Shown here: positions 8,605 through 16,901 of the stretch, piece after piece
Layout: each line of letters opens with the position of its first letter
How positions within the stretch are numbered: position 1 is the stretch's first letter
NCBI GenBank assembly: GCA_021155195.1
Contig: JAJNPV010000037.1
Location: 310,001 to 374,000 of the forward strand
Source of the DNA: Ohtaekwangia sp.
GTDB taxonomy: Bacteria > Bacteroidota > Bacteroidia > Cytophagales > Cyclobacteriaceae
Reading direction: 5' to 3'
DNA: 64,000 nucleotides
Program-made: the position numbers and the translations under genes
The notes under the pieces: generated by a model
Told to the model about the DNA's origin: nothing
Database searches by the model: none
Seen by the model: the letters and a program-made list of their open reading frames with translations, nothing else

Positions 8605-9433
8605 TTTTACGCAGAGACTTAAATCCTATTAGTAGAGCTACCATGAAAAGGCCAAAGGAAGCACCGGCTACCAATGAGATTGAAAGTTTTGGGCTTACGG
8701 GCTTATTGTACACAGTAAAACCTTCAACCAGTTGAATGCTATTTACAAGTTCAAGGGAGTTTTTATATCCAATCTGTTCTTTATTCAAATCAATGATTTT
8801 GGAGTAGATGTTGGTGGGGTCTACCAACATCATTTCAGAACTTTTAGAATAGATTGGCTGGCCTGAGAATAACCGCCTCTTCAGGCTGTCCAAAGAATTA
8901 ATTTCGATCCCCACTTTTTCAATCATCGCTTTATAAAAATCCTGTCTTTGTCTTACGCGTATTTTTACATATTCATTATTTCTCAGATGGTTAATAAGGC
9001 CTTCTTGTAGGTTTGGCAATATTGTTTTGTCCTTAGTACCTACAGTGATAATAAATGTTGCACTTTCAGATTCAGTTTCCTTGTTTTCTTGTTTAACGCT
9101 TTCAATCTCAATTTTAGTGATTGAGGATGCCTCCTTTTCCTCAATCCCAAGCCTATTAGATAAGACTTCCTTATTACCCTCTTTAATTAAATTATTTAAA
9201 CTTTCAGTAATTCTCTCGCTATACGAGGATGTAAGAATATCTGAAAGCAGTATCATTTTGCTTTCATAGACTTTGGGCACAAATTGGTAGTAGCCTAACC
9301 CTAAAATAGAACCTATTACAAAAGCTATAATAATTGATAGGATATTGCTTTTAATGGTGATTACTATCTTTGCAAGCAATTCCAACAAATCAATTTCATC
9401 GGAATTGTTCAATTGATTTTGAGCCTCAGCCAT
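8567..9433 (-). CDS. Wzz-type polysaccharide chain-length determinant
   Basis: A 288-aa protein with the polysaccharide co-polymerase layout: cytoplasmic N-terminus, TM1 (ILSIIIAFVIGSILGLGYY, about 34-52), a periplasmic coiled region, and TM2 near 250-268 preceded by the proline-rich NKPVSPKLSISLVAG. Only a short tail follows, so no tyrosine kinase domain is attached. Wzz proteins set the modal length of Wzy-made glycans, which suits the locus starting 74 bp away on the other strand. The start ATG at 9433 has a TAGATTTG -7 box 25 bp upstream. Confidence 0.85.
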   Translation of the reverse strand: MAEAQNQLNNSDEIDLLELLAKIVITIKSNILSIIIAFVIGSILGLGYYQFVPKVYESKMILLSDILTSSYSERITESLNNLIKEGNKEVLSNRLGIEEKEASSITKIEIESVKQENKETESESATFIITVGTKDKTILPNLQEGLINHLRNNEYVKIRVRQRQDFYKAMIEKVGIEINSLDSLKRRLFSGQPIYSKSSEMMLVDPTNIYSKIIDLNKEQIGYKNSLELVNSIQLVEGFTVYNKPVSPKLSISLVAGASFGLFMVALLIGFKSLRKIVRLSEEKLANP

Positions 9434-9457
9434 TTAGAAACGTTTTTAATTTTACAG

Positions 9458-9465
9458 CAAATCTA
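9458..9465 (-). promoter_or_regulatory. -7 box for wzz-ccm transcription (TAGATTTG)
   Basis: The minus strand reads TAGATTTG, fitting TAnnTTTG, 25 bp before the wzz-like ATG. It overlaps the region where the -33 element of the plus-strand promoter at 9479 should lie. Confidence 0.4.
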
Positions 9466-9478
9466 ATCAGAATTGGCG

Positions 9479-9486
9479 TACTTTTG
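9479..9486 (+). promoter_or_regulatory. -7 box of the polysaccharide locus (TACTTTTG)
   Basis: TACTTTTG matches TAnnTTTG and ends 20 bp before the ATG at 9507, the same spacing as the box before rmlA. It is the likely main promoter for the downstream plus-strand cluster. No -33 element is obvious. Confidence 0.45.
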
Positions 9487-9506
9487 TCGCAAATTTTTGT
9501 TTTGTG

Positions 9507-10526
9507 ATGTCTGCTAAGATACTCGTCACCGGTGCTGCCGGATTTATTGGATTCCATTTATCAAAGCAACTACTATCGCTTGGTTATACGGTGATTGGCC
9601 TGGATAATCTGAATGATTATTACGATGTCAATTTGAAAGAATCAAGGCTGTCGATTCTAATAGCGTCAGATAATTTTTCATTTCATAATATTGATTTACA
9701 GGACAAAGAATCTCTCGATAAACTCTTTTCAACATCTCAATTTGACTATGTTGTTAATCTGGCGGCTCAGGCAGGAGTCCGTCACTCAATTACCAATCCA
9801 TATACTTACTTGGAAAGTAACATTACTGGCTTTTTGAATATATTGGAGGCTTGTAGACACTATCCAGTTAAACACCTTTTATATGCTTCATCGAGTTCGG
9901 TCTATGGCGCCAATAAGAAGATGCCTTTCTCTACGCAAGACAATGTCGATCACCCACTTGCGTTGTATGCAGTGTCCAAGAAAAGTAATGAGTTGATGGC
10001 TCACGCTTATTCTAACCTATATAGTATACCTACAACGGGCTTGCGTTTTTTCTCTGCTTATGGCACTTATGGCCGACCTGATATGGCTCTATTCATTTTC
10101 ACCAAAGCAATTTTGGCAGGTAAGCCAATAAACGTTTACAACAATGGAAAAATGAAGCGGGACTTTACGTATGTGGATGATCTTGTTGAGAGTATTGTGA
10201 GGCTTATTCCTAAAGTTGCACTACCTGATGAAAATTGGAACGCATTAAATCCCAATCCTGCAACAAGCTTTGCTCCCTATAGAATTTATAATGTAGGAAA
10301 TAACAGCACAGTGGAATTATTACGGTATATCGAAATCATTGAGGAAAAACTTGGCCGAAAGGCAATAAAAAATCTTTTACCCATGCAGGAAGGCGATGTG
10401 CCGGATGCATTAGCGGATGTTGATGATTTGGCTAAGGAGATTAATTTTAAACCTTCAACTCCTATTGAAATTGGAGTCGCAAATTTCATTGATTGGTATT
10501 TGGATTATTATAAGGTAAAGCTTTAA
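9507..10526 (+). CDS. NAD-dependent epimerase, UDP-glucuronate 4-epimerase-like
   Basis: A 339-aa extended short-chain dehydrogenase. The N-terminus has the GxxGxxG motif (ILVTGAAGFIGFHL) followed by GLDNLNDYYDVNLKESRL, a block typical of enzymes that convert UDP-GlcA to UDP-GalA. The catalytic YxxxK is YAVSK, after an ASSSSVYG strand. RPDMALFIFTKAI and RDFTYVDD support the same subgroup. A GTG at 9504 directly precedes the ATG at 9507; the ATG is preferred. It is the first gene of the plus-strand locus, 3 bp before the next. The substrate may be a UDP-HexNAcA instead, since no UDP-glucose dehydrogenase is nearby. Confidence 0.88.
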   Translation: MSAKILVTGAAGFIGFHLSKQLLSLGYTVIGLDNLNDYYDVNLKESRLSILIASDNFSFHNIDLQDKESLDKLFSTSQFDYVVNLAAQAGVRHSITNPYTYLESNITGFLNILEACRHYPVKHLLYASSSSVYGANKKMPFSTQDNVDHPLALYAVSKKSNELMAHAYSNLYSIPTTGLRFFSAYGTYGRPDMALFIFTKAILAGKPINVYNNGKMKRDFTYVDDLVESIVRLIPKVALPDENWNALNPNPATSFAPYRIYNVGNNSTVELLRYIEIIEEKLGRKAIKNLLPMQEGDVPDALADVDDLAKEINFKPSTPIEIGVANFIDWYLDYYKVKL

Positions 10527-10529
10527 AAG

Positions 10530-11780
10530 ATGGAGAAAATTGGAGTTATCGGTTTGGGATATGTTGGTCTTCCACTTGCAGTGGAATTTGGGAAAATTTT
10601 GGAGGTAGTTGGATTTGATATTAATCAATCGCGAATTGATGAATTAAGGAATGGCCATGATAGAACGCTTGAAGTAGACAAAGCCGAATTTGCAATTTCT
10701 TCAAAGCTGACTTTTACTGCTCACCTTGAAGATTTAAGAACTGTAAATCATTTTATTGTTACGGTACCTACTCCTGTTGATGAATATAAAACACCTGACC
10801 TCACTCCGCTCATCAAAGCAAGTGAAACAGTGGGTAAAGTATTGAAGAAGGGTGATATCGTTATTTACGAATCCACTGTATACCCAGGCTGTACCGAGGA
10901 AGATTGTGTGCCTGTGCTTGAAAGGGTAAGTGGTTTGAAATTCAATGTTGATTTTTTCTGTGGCTATTCACCTGAGCGGATCAATCCTGGCGACAAACAA
11001 CATCGTTTACCCAATATTAAAAAGGTTACGAGTGGTAGCAATCCTACGATCGCAGAAAAAGTAGACCTGCTATATAAAAAGATTATTAAAGCAGGAACAC
11101 ATAAAGCTTCTTGCATTAAAGTAGCTGAAGCAGCCAAAGTGATTGAAAACTCGCAGCGCGATATTAATATTGCCTTCGTAAATGAACTTTCACTCATCTT
11201 TGAAAAGATGGGAATTGATACGCATGAGGTGCTTGAAGCGGCCGGTACCAAATGGAATTTTCTCCCTTATAAACCAGGCTTAGTAGGTGGCCATTGCATT
11301 GGTGTCGACCCATACTATTTAACCTATAAGGCGGATAGCTTAGGTTATCATCCACAAGTGATATTGGCCGGTCGAAGAATCAATGACAACATGGGAGTTC
11401 ATATTGCAAGCCGAGTAATCAAATTGATGACTCAAAATGATTTACCCGTTAATAAAGCGAAAGTGTTGGTGCTGGGTATTACATTCAAAGAGAATTGCCC
11501 CGACATAAGAAACAGCCGTGCGATTGATGTAATTCGCGAGTTACAAAGTTTTGGTGCCGATGTGGAGGTGTTTGATCCACATGCTGATGCCAAAGAGGTT
11601 AAGCATGAGTATGATTTAGATTTAGTCAAAGAACTTAATAAAAAATATTCGGCCATTGTTTTAGCCGTAAGTCATGTCGAGTTTGCTTCTTTAAATTGGC
11701 CTTCGTTAAAAAATAACAATACAATTGTTTATGATGTGAAGGGATTCCTGGATAAATCTTTGATAACAGCGCGTTTGTAG
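10530..11780 (+). CDS. UDP-N-acetylhexosamine 6-dehydrogenase (WbpO/TviB/WbpA family)
   Basis: A 416-aa NAD-dependent dehydrogenase that oxidises C6 of UDP-GlcNAc or UDP-GalNAc to the uronic acid in two steps. It shows GLGYVGLPLAVEFGK (NAD site), TVPTPVDEYKTPDL, ESTVYPGCTEE, and GGHCIGVDPYYLTYKA with the catalytic cysteine; the C-terminal UDP domain has GITFKENCPDIRNSRAIDV. The TLEV block and length are nearest to WbpO/TviB enzymes. It would feed UDP-HexNAcA to the WbpB/E/D-like enzymes encoded from 12812 on. GlcNAc versus GalNAc preference cannot be read from the sequence. Confidence 0.9.
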   Translation: MEKIGVIGLGYVGLPLAVEFGKILEVVGFDINQSRIDELRNGHDRTLEVDKAEFAISSKLTFTAHLEDLRTVNHFIVTVPTPVDEYKTPDLTPLIKASETVGKVLKKGDIVIYESTVYPGCTEEDCVPVLERVSGLKFNVDFFCGYSPERINPGDKQHRLPNIKKVTSGSNPTIAEKVDLLYKKIIKAGTHKASCIKVAEAAKVIENSQRDINIAFVNELSLIFEKMGIDTHEVLEAAGTKWNFLPYKPGLVGGHCIGVDPYYLTYKADSLGYHPQVILAGRRINDNMGVHIASRVIKLMTQNDLPVNKAKVLVLGITFKENCPDIRNSRAIDVIRELQSFGADVEVFDPHADAKEVKHEYDLDLVKELNKKYSAIVLAVSHVEFASLNWPSLKNNNTIVYDVKGFLDKSLITARL

Positions 11781-11783
11781 ATT

Positions 11784-12803
11784 ATGAAAAGTACAAATCA
11801 TGTTTTGGTTACTGGAGGTGCCGGGTACATTGGCTCGCATACGGTTGTTGAGTTAATGGAAGCAGGAAATAAGGTTACCGTTGTTGATAATCTGGAAAGA
11901 AGCGAGTACAAAATCATTGAGGGGGTTGAAGCAATTACAGGAACTAAGATTGATTTCCATAAGATTGATTGCTTAGACTCGGAAAGTCTCAATCAGTTGT
12001 TTTCTCAGAACAAATTTTCTTCTGTCATTCATTTTGCTGCATTCAAATCTGTTAATGAATCCGTTGTAAAGCCGCTCTCGTATTATAAGAATAATGTAGG
12101 CTCTCTAATTACTTTGCTGGATGTAATGAAAGTTCATCAGGTAAAGGATTTGATCTTTTCATCTTCTTGCACGGTTTATGGTCAGCCCGATCACATTCCC
12201 GTAGATGAATCGGCTCCCTTCAAAAAAGCTGAATCTCCATATGGTTCAACTAAACAAGTGTGTGAGCAAATTTTAGAGGAGGTTGCCAAAGAAGGATTTC
12301 GAGTGGTGTCGTTAAGATATTTCAATCCCATCGGAGCACATCCAAGTTCATTAATTGGTGAATTGCCGATAGGTGTTCCAAACAATCTCGTGCCCTATGT
12401 TACTCAAACGGCTGCTAAGGTTCGTGAAAAGCTTACTGTGTTTGGAGATGACTATGATACATCCGATGGCTCGTGTGTGCGAGACTTTATCCACGTAAGT
12501 GATGTGGCAAGTGCACACGTTAAAGCAATCGACTATTTGAATAAGCAGAAAGAAAATTTCTACGATGCTTTTAATTTAGGTACAGGCATCGGAGTTTCTG
12601 TATTGGAGTTAGTTAAAAAATTTATTGAAGTAACAGGAGTAAACTTAAATTATTCTATTGGTCCGCGTAGATCTGGGGATGTAGAAAAAGTGTATGCCGA
12701 TCCCAAGAAAATACATCATGCATTTGGCTGGCAAACAAAATATGACCTTGGTCAATCGCTGCTGCACGCCTGGCAATGGGAAAAGAAACTAAGAAATATC
12801 TGA
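11784..12803 (+). CDS. galE: UDP-glucose 4-epimerase GalE
   Basis: A 339-aa epimerase linking UDP-Glc and UDP-Gal (possibly also the N-acetyl forms). VTGGAGYIGSHTVVELMEAG is the canonical GalE N-terminus, followed by VVDNLERS, the S-S-C-T-V-Y-G catalytic strand and YGSTK as YxxxK. RYFNPIGAHPSSLIGE and the late GRRSGDVEKVYADP block are characteristic of GalE. It sits 3 bp after the dehydrogenase and 8 bp before the aminotransferase, inside one transcript. Confidence 0.93.
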   Translation: MKSTNHVLVTGGAGYIGSHTVVELMEAGNKVTVVDNLERSEYKIIEGVEAITGTKIDFHKIDCLDSESLNQLFSQNKFSSVIHFAAFKSVNESVVKPLSYYKNNVGSLITLLDVMKVHQVKDLIFSSSCTVYGQPDHIPVDESAPFKKAESPYGSTKQVCEQILEEVAKEGFRVVSLRYFNPIGAHPSSLIGELPIGVPNNLVPYVTQTAAKVREKLTVFGDDYDTSDGSCVRDFIHVSDVASAHVKAIDYLNKQKENFYDAFNLGTGIGVSVLELVKKFIEVTGVNLNYSIGPRRSGDVEKVYADPKKIHHAFGWQTKYDLGQSLLHAWQWEKKLRNI

Positions 12804-12811
12804 TCAATATT

Positions 12812-13945
12812 ATGGAAAAAATCAAGATGGCCGATTTGCACACCCAATATCTTCGAATCAAAGAAGAGATTGATCAGGCCATTCAAGAGGTATTAGATTC
12901 TACCGCATTTATTCAAGGTCCGCATGTAAAGCAATTTGCAGATGCACTCGGAAGCTTCCTGAATTCCGAGGCAGTGATTCCATGTGCCAATGGGACAGAT
13001 GCACTTCAAATAGCTATGATGGCATTAGGCTGCAAAACTGGCGATGAAGTTATTCTCCCGGTCCACACCTATGTGGCTACGGCAGAAGTAATTGCTTTGT
13101 TAGGATTGAAACCTGTGTTTGTCGATGTGAATCGTGAGGATTTTAACATTGATGTAAATCAGATTGAGGGAAAAATTACGGATAAGACATTTGCCATTGT
13201 ACCTGTGCATCTATACGGACAATGCGCAGATATGGAATCCATATTATCTATTGCGAAGAAACATCATATTCATGTAATTGAAGATGCTGCTCAAGCACTG
13301 GGGGCAGAGTATACATTTTCTGATGGAAAAAAATTAAAAGCAGGAACAATGGGTACCATTGGATGCACTTCCTTTTTTCCTTCTAAAAATTTAGGCTGCT
13401 TTGGAGATGGTGGAGCCCTCTTTACGCAAAATAAATCGTTGGCCGAAAAAATAAAAATGATTGCCAATCACGGGCAAAAGATAAAGTATCATCATGATAG
13501 CATTGGTGTCAACAGTAGATTAGACACTCTGCAAGCAGCCGTCTTAGAGGTAAAATTGAAATATCTAAATGAGTATGAATCAAGGAGAAGGAAGGTGGCT
13601 GATTTTTATGATAAGGAATTATCAACTGTTGATTCTTTAGAAACTCCCTTTCGGTATTCAAAGTCAACGCATGTATTTCATCAATACACGATAAAAACTA
13701 AAGGGATTGATCGAGATCAGTTTAAAGTATTCTTAGAGGAGCGCGGAATCCCTACAATGATTTATTACCCTGTACCATTGCATCTTCAAAAGGCATATTC
13801 AAGTTCGGAATACCCTATTGGATCTTTTCATGTAACAGAGGAGTTGTCTAAGACAGTTATCTCTTTGCCAATTCATACAGAAATGACAGAAGATCAATTG
13901 TTTTACATTTGTGATGCAATCAAAGATTTTCCAAATTATGCCTGA
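12812..13945 (+). CDS. DegT/DnrJ-type sugar aminotransferase, WbpE-like
   Basis: A 377-aa PLP-dependent enzyme of the DegT/DnrJ/EryC1/StrS family. Visible: CANGTDALQIAMMAL (phosphate-binding), EDAAQALGAEY (PLP aspartate) and SFFPSKNLGCFGDGGA with the catalytic lysine. The start is taken at ATG 12812, 8 bp after the galE stop and giving MEKIKMADLHTQY, the family N-terminus; a frame-open start at 12776 would overlap galE. The next two genes are WbpD- and WbpB-like, so this probably transaminates the 3-keto UDP-GlcNAcA intermediate to UDP-GlcNAc(3NH2)A. Confidence 0.88.
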   Translation: MEKIKMADLHTQYLRIKEEIDQAIQEVLDSTAFIQGPHVKQFADALGSFLNSEAVIPCANGTDALQIAMMALGCKTGDEVILPVHTYVATAEVIALLGLKPVFVDVNREDFNIDVNQIEGKITDKTFAIVPVHLYGQCADMESILSIAKKHHIHVIEDAAQALGAEYTFSDGKKLKAGTMGTIGCTSFFPSKNLGCFGDGGALFTQNKSLAEKIKMIANHGQKIKYHHDSIGVNSRLDTLQAAVLEVKLKYLNEYESRRRKVADFYDKELSTVDSLETPFRYSKSTHVFHQYTIKTKGIDRDQFKVFLEERGIPTMIYYPVPLHLQKAYSSSEYPIGSFHVTEELSKTVISLPIHTEMTEDQLFYICDAIKDFPNYA

Positions 13946-14519
13946 TTCAAAAAAATACTTTGCGCACGAAACAGCAGTAATTGATGAAGGCTGTGAGATT
14001 GAAGCAGGAACAAAAATCTGGCACTTCTCGCACATTATGCCCAATTGCAAAATTGGTGAGAACTGTAACATTGGTCAGAACGTAGTAATCTCACCACAAG
14101 TTATCTTGGGCAAGAATGTGAAAGTTCAAAACAACGTTTCAATCTATACAGGCGTAATTTGTGAGGATGACGTGTTTCTTGGTCCGTCTATGGTTTTCAC
14201 GAATGTGATTAATCCACGCAGTGCAGTCAATCGTAAAAATGAATACGCAAAAACAACGGTGAAGAAAGGAGCCTCCATTGGTGCAAATGCCACCATTGTA
14301 TGCGGACATGATATTGGTCGATATGCTTTTATTGGTGCGGGTGCGGTTGTAACTAAGGATGTGCCAGATTATGCGTTGGTGATTGGGAACCCAGCGAAGC
14401 AAACTGGTTGGATGAGTGAGTTCGGACATAAACTTAATTTTGATAAGAATGGTTTAGCTGTTTGCAGTGAAAGCCAGGAAAAATATGAATTGAAAGAAGG
14501 AAAAGTAACTAAGTTATAA
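13938..14519 (+). CDS. Left-handed beta-helix N-acetyltransferase, WbpD-like
   Basis: A 193-aa hexapeptide-repeat transferase. Repeats of the [LIV]Gxxxx type run from about residue 10 to 155 (KIGENCNIGQNVVIS, IGANATIVCGHDIGRYAFIG), with NVINPRSAVNRKNEY and the late VVTKDVPDYALVIGNPAK block of the WbpD/WlbB subgroup, whose usual length is about 190. ATG 13938 overlaps the preceding stop by 8 bp, implying coupled translation. The expected reaction is acetylation of the 3-amino group of UDP-GlcNAc(3NH2)A using acetyl-CoA. Confidence 0.9.
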   Translation: MPDSKKYFAHETAVIDEGCEIEAGTKIWHFSHIMPNCKIGENCNIGQNVVISPQVILGKNVKVQNNVSIYTGVICEDDVFLGPSMVFTNVINPRSAVNRKNEYAKTTVKKGASIGANATIVCGHDIGRYAFIGAGAVVTKDVPDYALVIGNPAKQTGWMSEFGHKLNFDKNGLAVCSESQEKYELKEGKVTKL

Positions 14520-15416
14520 ATGAAGAATTTTGCATTGATAGGGGCCGCTGGTTTCATTGCTCCAAGACACCTGAAGGCGATTAAGGATACAGGTAATCAT
14601 CTTGTGGCCGCTATGGATAAGTTTGATAGTGTCGGCATCATAGATAGCTATTTTCCGCATGCTGACTTCTTTACTGAGTTTGAGCGATTTGACCGGCATA
14701 TTGATAAACTTAAAAGACAAGGTAAGCCGGTTGATTACGTTAGCATTTGTTCACCAAACTATCTGCACGATTCTCACATTAGATTTGCGTTGCGGCAGCA
14801 AGCGGATGCTATTTGCGAAAAACCCCTAGTACTTAATCCTTGGAATGTTGAGGCGCTTGAAGAAATAGAAATAGAAACAGGAAAAAAAGTCTATACTATA
14901 CTACAACTTCGTTTGCATCCTGCTATTATCAAATTACGAGAAGAAGTTCTGGCTGATAAAACAAACAAAATTTTTGATGTTGATTTAACGTATATCACTT
15001 CACGAGGTATGTGGTATCATCATAGTTGGAAAGGCGATGAGAGTAAATCAGGTGGTATTGCAACCAACATAGGTATACACTTTTTTGATATGTTGCTTTG
15101 GATTTTTGGTGATCTTAAAAAAGTTGAGATTGACAAATATGAAACCGATCATGCATCAGGTTATCTTGAAATGAGCCGGGCAAGAATAAACTGGTTCTTA
15201 AGTATAAACGAAAATCATTTGCCCGAGCCTGTTAAGGAACAAGGCAAGCGGACTTTCCGATCTCTGAAGATGGATAATCGTGAGATTGAGTTTAGTGATG
15301 GGTTTACAGATTTGCACACACTTAGCTATCATGAGATATTAAAAGGCAATGGCTTTGGTTTAAAAGATGCAAAGCCTTCCATTGAGCTTGCTCATCAAAT
15401 TCGGGCTGCTCAATAA
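14520..15416 (+). CDS. UDP-GlcNAcA 3-dehydrogenase, WbpB-like
   Basis: A 298-aa Gfo/Idh/MocA oxidoreductase. The opening MKNFALIGAAGFIAPRHLKA, then VDYVSICSPNYLH, AICEKPLVLNP (catalytic lysine in EKP), ILQLRLHPAII, DLTYITSRGMWY, SWKGDESKSGGIATNIGIHF and FSDGFTDLHTLSYHEIL agree closely with WbpB of Pseudomonas. It oxidises C3 of UDP-GlcNAcA, making the substrate for the aminotransferase. The ATG directly follows the previous stop. The protein ends soon after the IRAA block, slightly shorter than WbpB as I recall it. Confidence 0.9.
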   Translation: MKNFALIGAAGFIAPRHLKAIKDTGNHLVAAMDKFDSVGIIDSYFPHADFFTEFERFDRHIDKLKRQGKPVDYVSICSPNYLHDSHIRFALRQQADAICEKPLVLNPWNVEALEEIEIETGKKVYTILQLRLHPAIIKLREEVLADKTNKIFDVDLTYITSRGMWYHHSWKGDESKSGGIATNIGIHFFDMLLWIFGDLKKVEIDKYETDHASGYLEMSRARINWFLSINENHLPEPVKEQGKRTFRSLKMDNREIEFSDGFTDLHTLSYHEILKGNGFGLKDAKPSIELAHQIRAAQ

Positions 15417-15440
15417 AGTCTCATTACACCCTAATTTTTG

Positions 15441-15448
15441 TACATTTG
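15441..15448 (+). promoter_or_regulatory. -7 box before rmlA (TACATTTG)
   Basis: TACATTTG fits TAnnTTTG and ends 19 bp before the rmlA ATG at 15468, inside the only sizeable gap (51 bp) of this part of the cluster. The following bases GCGCTCAAAAT are repeated exactly after the box at 25208. Confidence 0.5.
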
Positions 15449-15467
15449 CGCTCAAAATGAGATTTTA

Positions 15468-16346
15468 ATGAAGGGTATTATTTTAGCGGGTGGGTCGGGG
15501 ACGCGCCTTTATCCATTGACAAAAGCAATCTCAAAGCAGATTTTGCCTATTTATGATAAGCCGATGATTTATTATCCCTTGTCGGTGCTCATGCTCGCTA
15601 ACATTCGGGAAATTCTGATAATCTCAACTCCACAGGATCTGCCACTCTTTGAATCTCTTCTAGGTGATGGTTCACAAATCGGATTAAAGTTAGAATACAG
15701 AGTTCAGCCTTCACCCGATGGCTTGGCTCAAGCTTTTTTAATTGGCGAAACTTTTCTGAATGGGGACTCTGTTTGTCTTGTGTTGGGTGATAACATTTTT
15801 TATGGATACGGTTTTTCAGGATTGCTGGAACAAGCCAACAAAATTCAAAAAGGGGCTTCTGTATTTGGGTATTATGTAAGTGACCCACAACGGTATGGTG
15901 TAGTTGAATTTGATGACGATGACAAAGTCATATCAATAGAAGAAAAACCTACAGAGCCCAAGTCCAATTATGCGGTTACTGGTTTGTATTTCTACGATAA
16001 CACAGTTGTGGAGAAAGCAAAGCAAGTAAAGCCATCATCTCGAGGTGAGTTAGAGATAACTGATTTGAATAGAATCTATTTAGAAGAAGAAACTCTTACA
16101 GTAAAGTTATTGGGTCGGGGAATGGCCTGGCTAGATACCGGCACACATCAATCGATGTTGCAAGCCTCTAATTTTGTTGAATCTATTGAAGAAAGACAAG
16201 GATTGAAGGTTGCCTGCCTTGAAGAGATAGCTTTTAAGAAAGGATACATCTCAAAAGATCAACTCTCGGAATTAGCAAAACCGCTATTGAAGAATCAATA
16301 TGGCCAGTACCTGATGAAAATCATGAATGAAAGAAAATTCCGGTAG
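15468..16346 (+). CDS. rmlA: Glucose-1-phosphate thymidylyltransferase RmlA
   Basis: A 292-aa nucleotidyltransferase making dTDP-glucose from glucose-1-phosphate and dTTP. MKGIILAGGSGTRLYPLT is the signature start, with SKQILPIYDKPMIYYPLSVLM, LVLGDNIFYG, YGVVEFD and EEKPTEPKSNYAVTGLYFYD all as in RmlA. The ATG at 15468 is preferred; a TTG-initiated extension from 15438 adds ten unrelated residues and overlaps the promoter box. It heads an rmlA-rmlC-rmlB run that lacks rmlD. Confidence 0.95.
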   Translation: MKGIILAGGSGTRLYPLTKAISKQILPIYDKPMIYYPLSVLMLANIREILIISTPQDLPLFESLLGDGSQIGLKLEYRVQPSPDGLAQAFLIGETFLNGDSVCLVLGDNIFYGYGFSGLLEQANKIQKGASVFGYYVSDPQRYGVVEFDDDDKVISIEEKPTEPKSNYAVTGLYFYDNTVVEKAKQVKPSSRGELEITDLNRIYLEEETLTVKLLGRGMAWLDTGTHQSMLQASNFVESIEERQGLKVACLEEIAFKKGYISKDQLSELAKPLLKNQYGQYLMKIMNERKFR

Positions 16347-16352
16347 GTAAGT

Positions 16353-16901
16353 ATGGAGATAGTTTCTACGGGGTTTAAAGATTTATTTATCCTGCAACCA
16401 AAGGTTTTAGGTGATGAAAGAGGATATTTTATGGAATCATTTAGTCGCAGAACCCTTCTACAGGCAGGTATCGAATTAAATTTTGTTCAAGACAATCAAT
16501 CAAGTTCAAGGAAGGGAGTATTGCGGGGATTACATTATCAAGTGGCGCCTTATGCACAATCTAAATTGGTGCGTGTATTGAGCGGAGTAATCTTAGATGT
16601 AGTGGTTGATTTACGGACGAAGGAAAAGACATTTGGAAAGCATTTCTCTGTGGAATTATCAGCAGAAAATAAAAAGCAGGTGTTGGTACCAAAGGGCTTT
16701 GCGCATGGATTTATTACTCTTAGCGATCATGCTGAAGTATTTTACAAATGCGATGAATATTATCACCCTGATTCAGATCGTGGAATACTTTTCAGCGATC
16801 CGGCCTTGGCAATAGATTGGAAAGTAGATGCTGCCGACATTATACTTTCAGAAAAGGATAAAAAACATCCATTGTTAACAGAAGCAAACGTTGAATTTTA
16901 A
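16353..16901 (+). CDS. rmlC: dTDP-4-dehydrorhamnose 3,5-epimerase RmlC
   Basis: A 182-aa cupin epimerase acting on dTDP-4-keto-6-deoxyglucose. Visible motifs: DERGYFMESF, QDNQSSSRKGVLRGLHYQ (active-site histidine), KLVRVLSGVILDVVVDLR and VPKGFAHGFITLSDHAEVFYK, then SDPALAIDW. Length is normal for RmlC. It starts 6 bp after rmlA and its stop abuts the rmlB ATG. Confidence 0.95.
   Translation: MEIVSTGFKDLFILQPKVLGDERGYFMESFSRRTLLQAGIELNFVQDNQSSSRKGVLRGLHYQVAPYAQSKLVRVLSGVILDVVVDLRTKEKTFGKHFSVELSAENKKQVLVPKGFAHGFITLSDHAEVFYKCDEYYHPDSDRGILFSDPALAIDWKVDAADIILSEKDKKHPLLTEANVEF

Noticed and set aside
9504..9506. GTG start for the first epimerase gene
   Set aside because: The ATG immediately following is the better initiation codon and leaves the same domain intact.
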